Shown piece by piece: positions 5,751-5,821 of a stretch of DNA of 5,821 nucleotides. The notes beneath the pieces are model-generated. The model made no database searches, was not told the origin of the DNA, and saw only the letters and a list, made by a program, of their open reading frames with translations. Made by a program: the position numbers and the translations under genes. The stretch lies in contig JACCUZ010000156.1 of the NCBI GenBank assembly GCA_013698395.1, positions 1-5,821 of the forward strand, given 5' to 3'. The stretch is from Sporichthyaceae bacterium (GTDB lineage Bacteria; Actinomycetota; Actinomycetes; JACCUZ01). The stretch's first letter is position 1. Each line of letters begins with the position of its first letter.

Positions 5751-5756
5751 TAGGAT
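5751..5756 (+). promoter_or_regulatory. -10 element of a probable leaderless promoter
   Basis: TAGGAT matches the actinobacterial TANNNT -10 pattern and ends 6 nt before the GTG at 5763, the spacing expected when transcription starts at the first base of the start codon. There is no ribosome binding site in front of that GTG. No good -35 hexamer is visible 17 nt upstream, which is common for such promoters. Confidence 0.5.
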
Positions 5757-5762
5757 GGGCAG

Positions 5763-5821
5763 GTGTCGAGGTTGCCGACCGTGCCCACCGAGCTGCTGCC
5801 GCACCTGCGCAAGGCGCGCGA
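5763..5821 (+). CDS. Probable AraC-family regulator, N-terminus only (3' partial)
   Basis: Nineteen full codons are visible, reading (M)SRLPTVPTELLPHLRKAR, with an Asp or Glu codon cut by the edge. The motif LLPHLR-K/R-ARD is a familiar opening of short actinobacterial AraC-type helix-turn-helix regulators, where it normally continues into the first helix of the DNA-binding domain (DxxYAEPLDLxxLA). The start is well constrained: an in-frame TAG lies at 5751-5753, GTG 5763 is the first start after it, and the TAGGAT -10 element sits 6 nt ahead, implying a leaderless message. The gene continues beyond the window. With so few residues the family assignment is a pattern-based guess; the gene start itself is more certain. 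Confidence 0.55.
   Translation, partial: MSRLPTVPTELLPHLRKAR

Larger units (their letters stand above)
5345..5821 (+). other. Open frame with cysteine motif, doubtful coding status
   Basis: The + frame starting after the TAA at 5342-5344 stays open to the window end. There is no ATG; GTG codons at 5447, 5495 and 5543 are the only visible starts and none has a good ribosome binding site. From 5543 it reads VFDPAEWPPAPGELEETCQC then GPCRQFGLAGLVAAGRVP, with C-x-C-x2-C and G/C at about four fifths of third positions, which looks more protein-like than its surroundings. After about 5680 it turns into low-complexity Pro/Gln/Arg sequence and overlaps the AraC-like gene in another frame. It may be a decayed gene fragment or chance. 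The remainder of 5361-5750 shows no other gene. Confidence 0.22.

Noticed and set aside
5386..5804. Overlapping minus strand open frames of 68-134 residues
   Set aside because: Arg/Gly/Pro-rich, several frames open at once, no ribosome binding sites, and they cross the + strand start and promoter of the AraC-like gene.

Overview
The window is GC-rich (I estimate about 70%), with strong G/C preference at third codon positions, ATGA start/stop overlaps and purine-rich ribosome binding sites. It looks like an actinobacterium, possibly in or near the Micromonosporaceae; that placement is inferred from style and gene families, not from a marker gene.

Left part (1-3685), all on the + strand: what looks like the replication module of an integrated element (actinobacterial ICE or prophage type). 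It starts inside a large Toprim-like/DUF3631 helicase-like ATPase whose 5' end lies outside the window. This is followed, with ATGA overlap, by a 55-residue zinc-binding protein, then a stretch that looks like the first third of a WhiB-like gene, a 230-residue cysteine-rich unknown protein, and a 266-residue protein that weakly resembles a decayed primase-polymerase. The tight spacing suggests one operon, which a GC-rich hairpin just after 3685 may end. The ATPase gene carries a 65-bp repeat in two inverted copies, one on each side of its ATPase domain, and both copies keep the reading frame open.

Middle part (3686-4836): about 1.15 kb with no convincing gene. It holds a perfect 12-bp inverted repeat (4022-4063) and the first copy of a diverged direct repeat (4487-4552).

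Right part: a 99-residue conserved-type protein with a good ribosome binding site (4849-5148). It is followed by three GTCCGCA motifs spaced exactly 11 bp apart (5284-5312) and the second copy of the direct repeat (5300-5360). These resemble integrase arm sites and an attachment region, yet no integrase is present. A probable AraC-family regulator begins at 5763 from what looks like a leaderless promoter and runs off the right edge.

Overall the window reads as the replication end of an integrated element, a worn attachment region without an integrase, and the return to ordinary chromosome. No rRNA, tRNA, CRISPR array or intact insertion sequence was seen.
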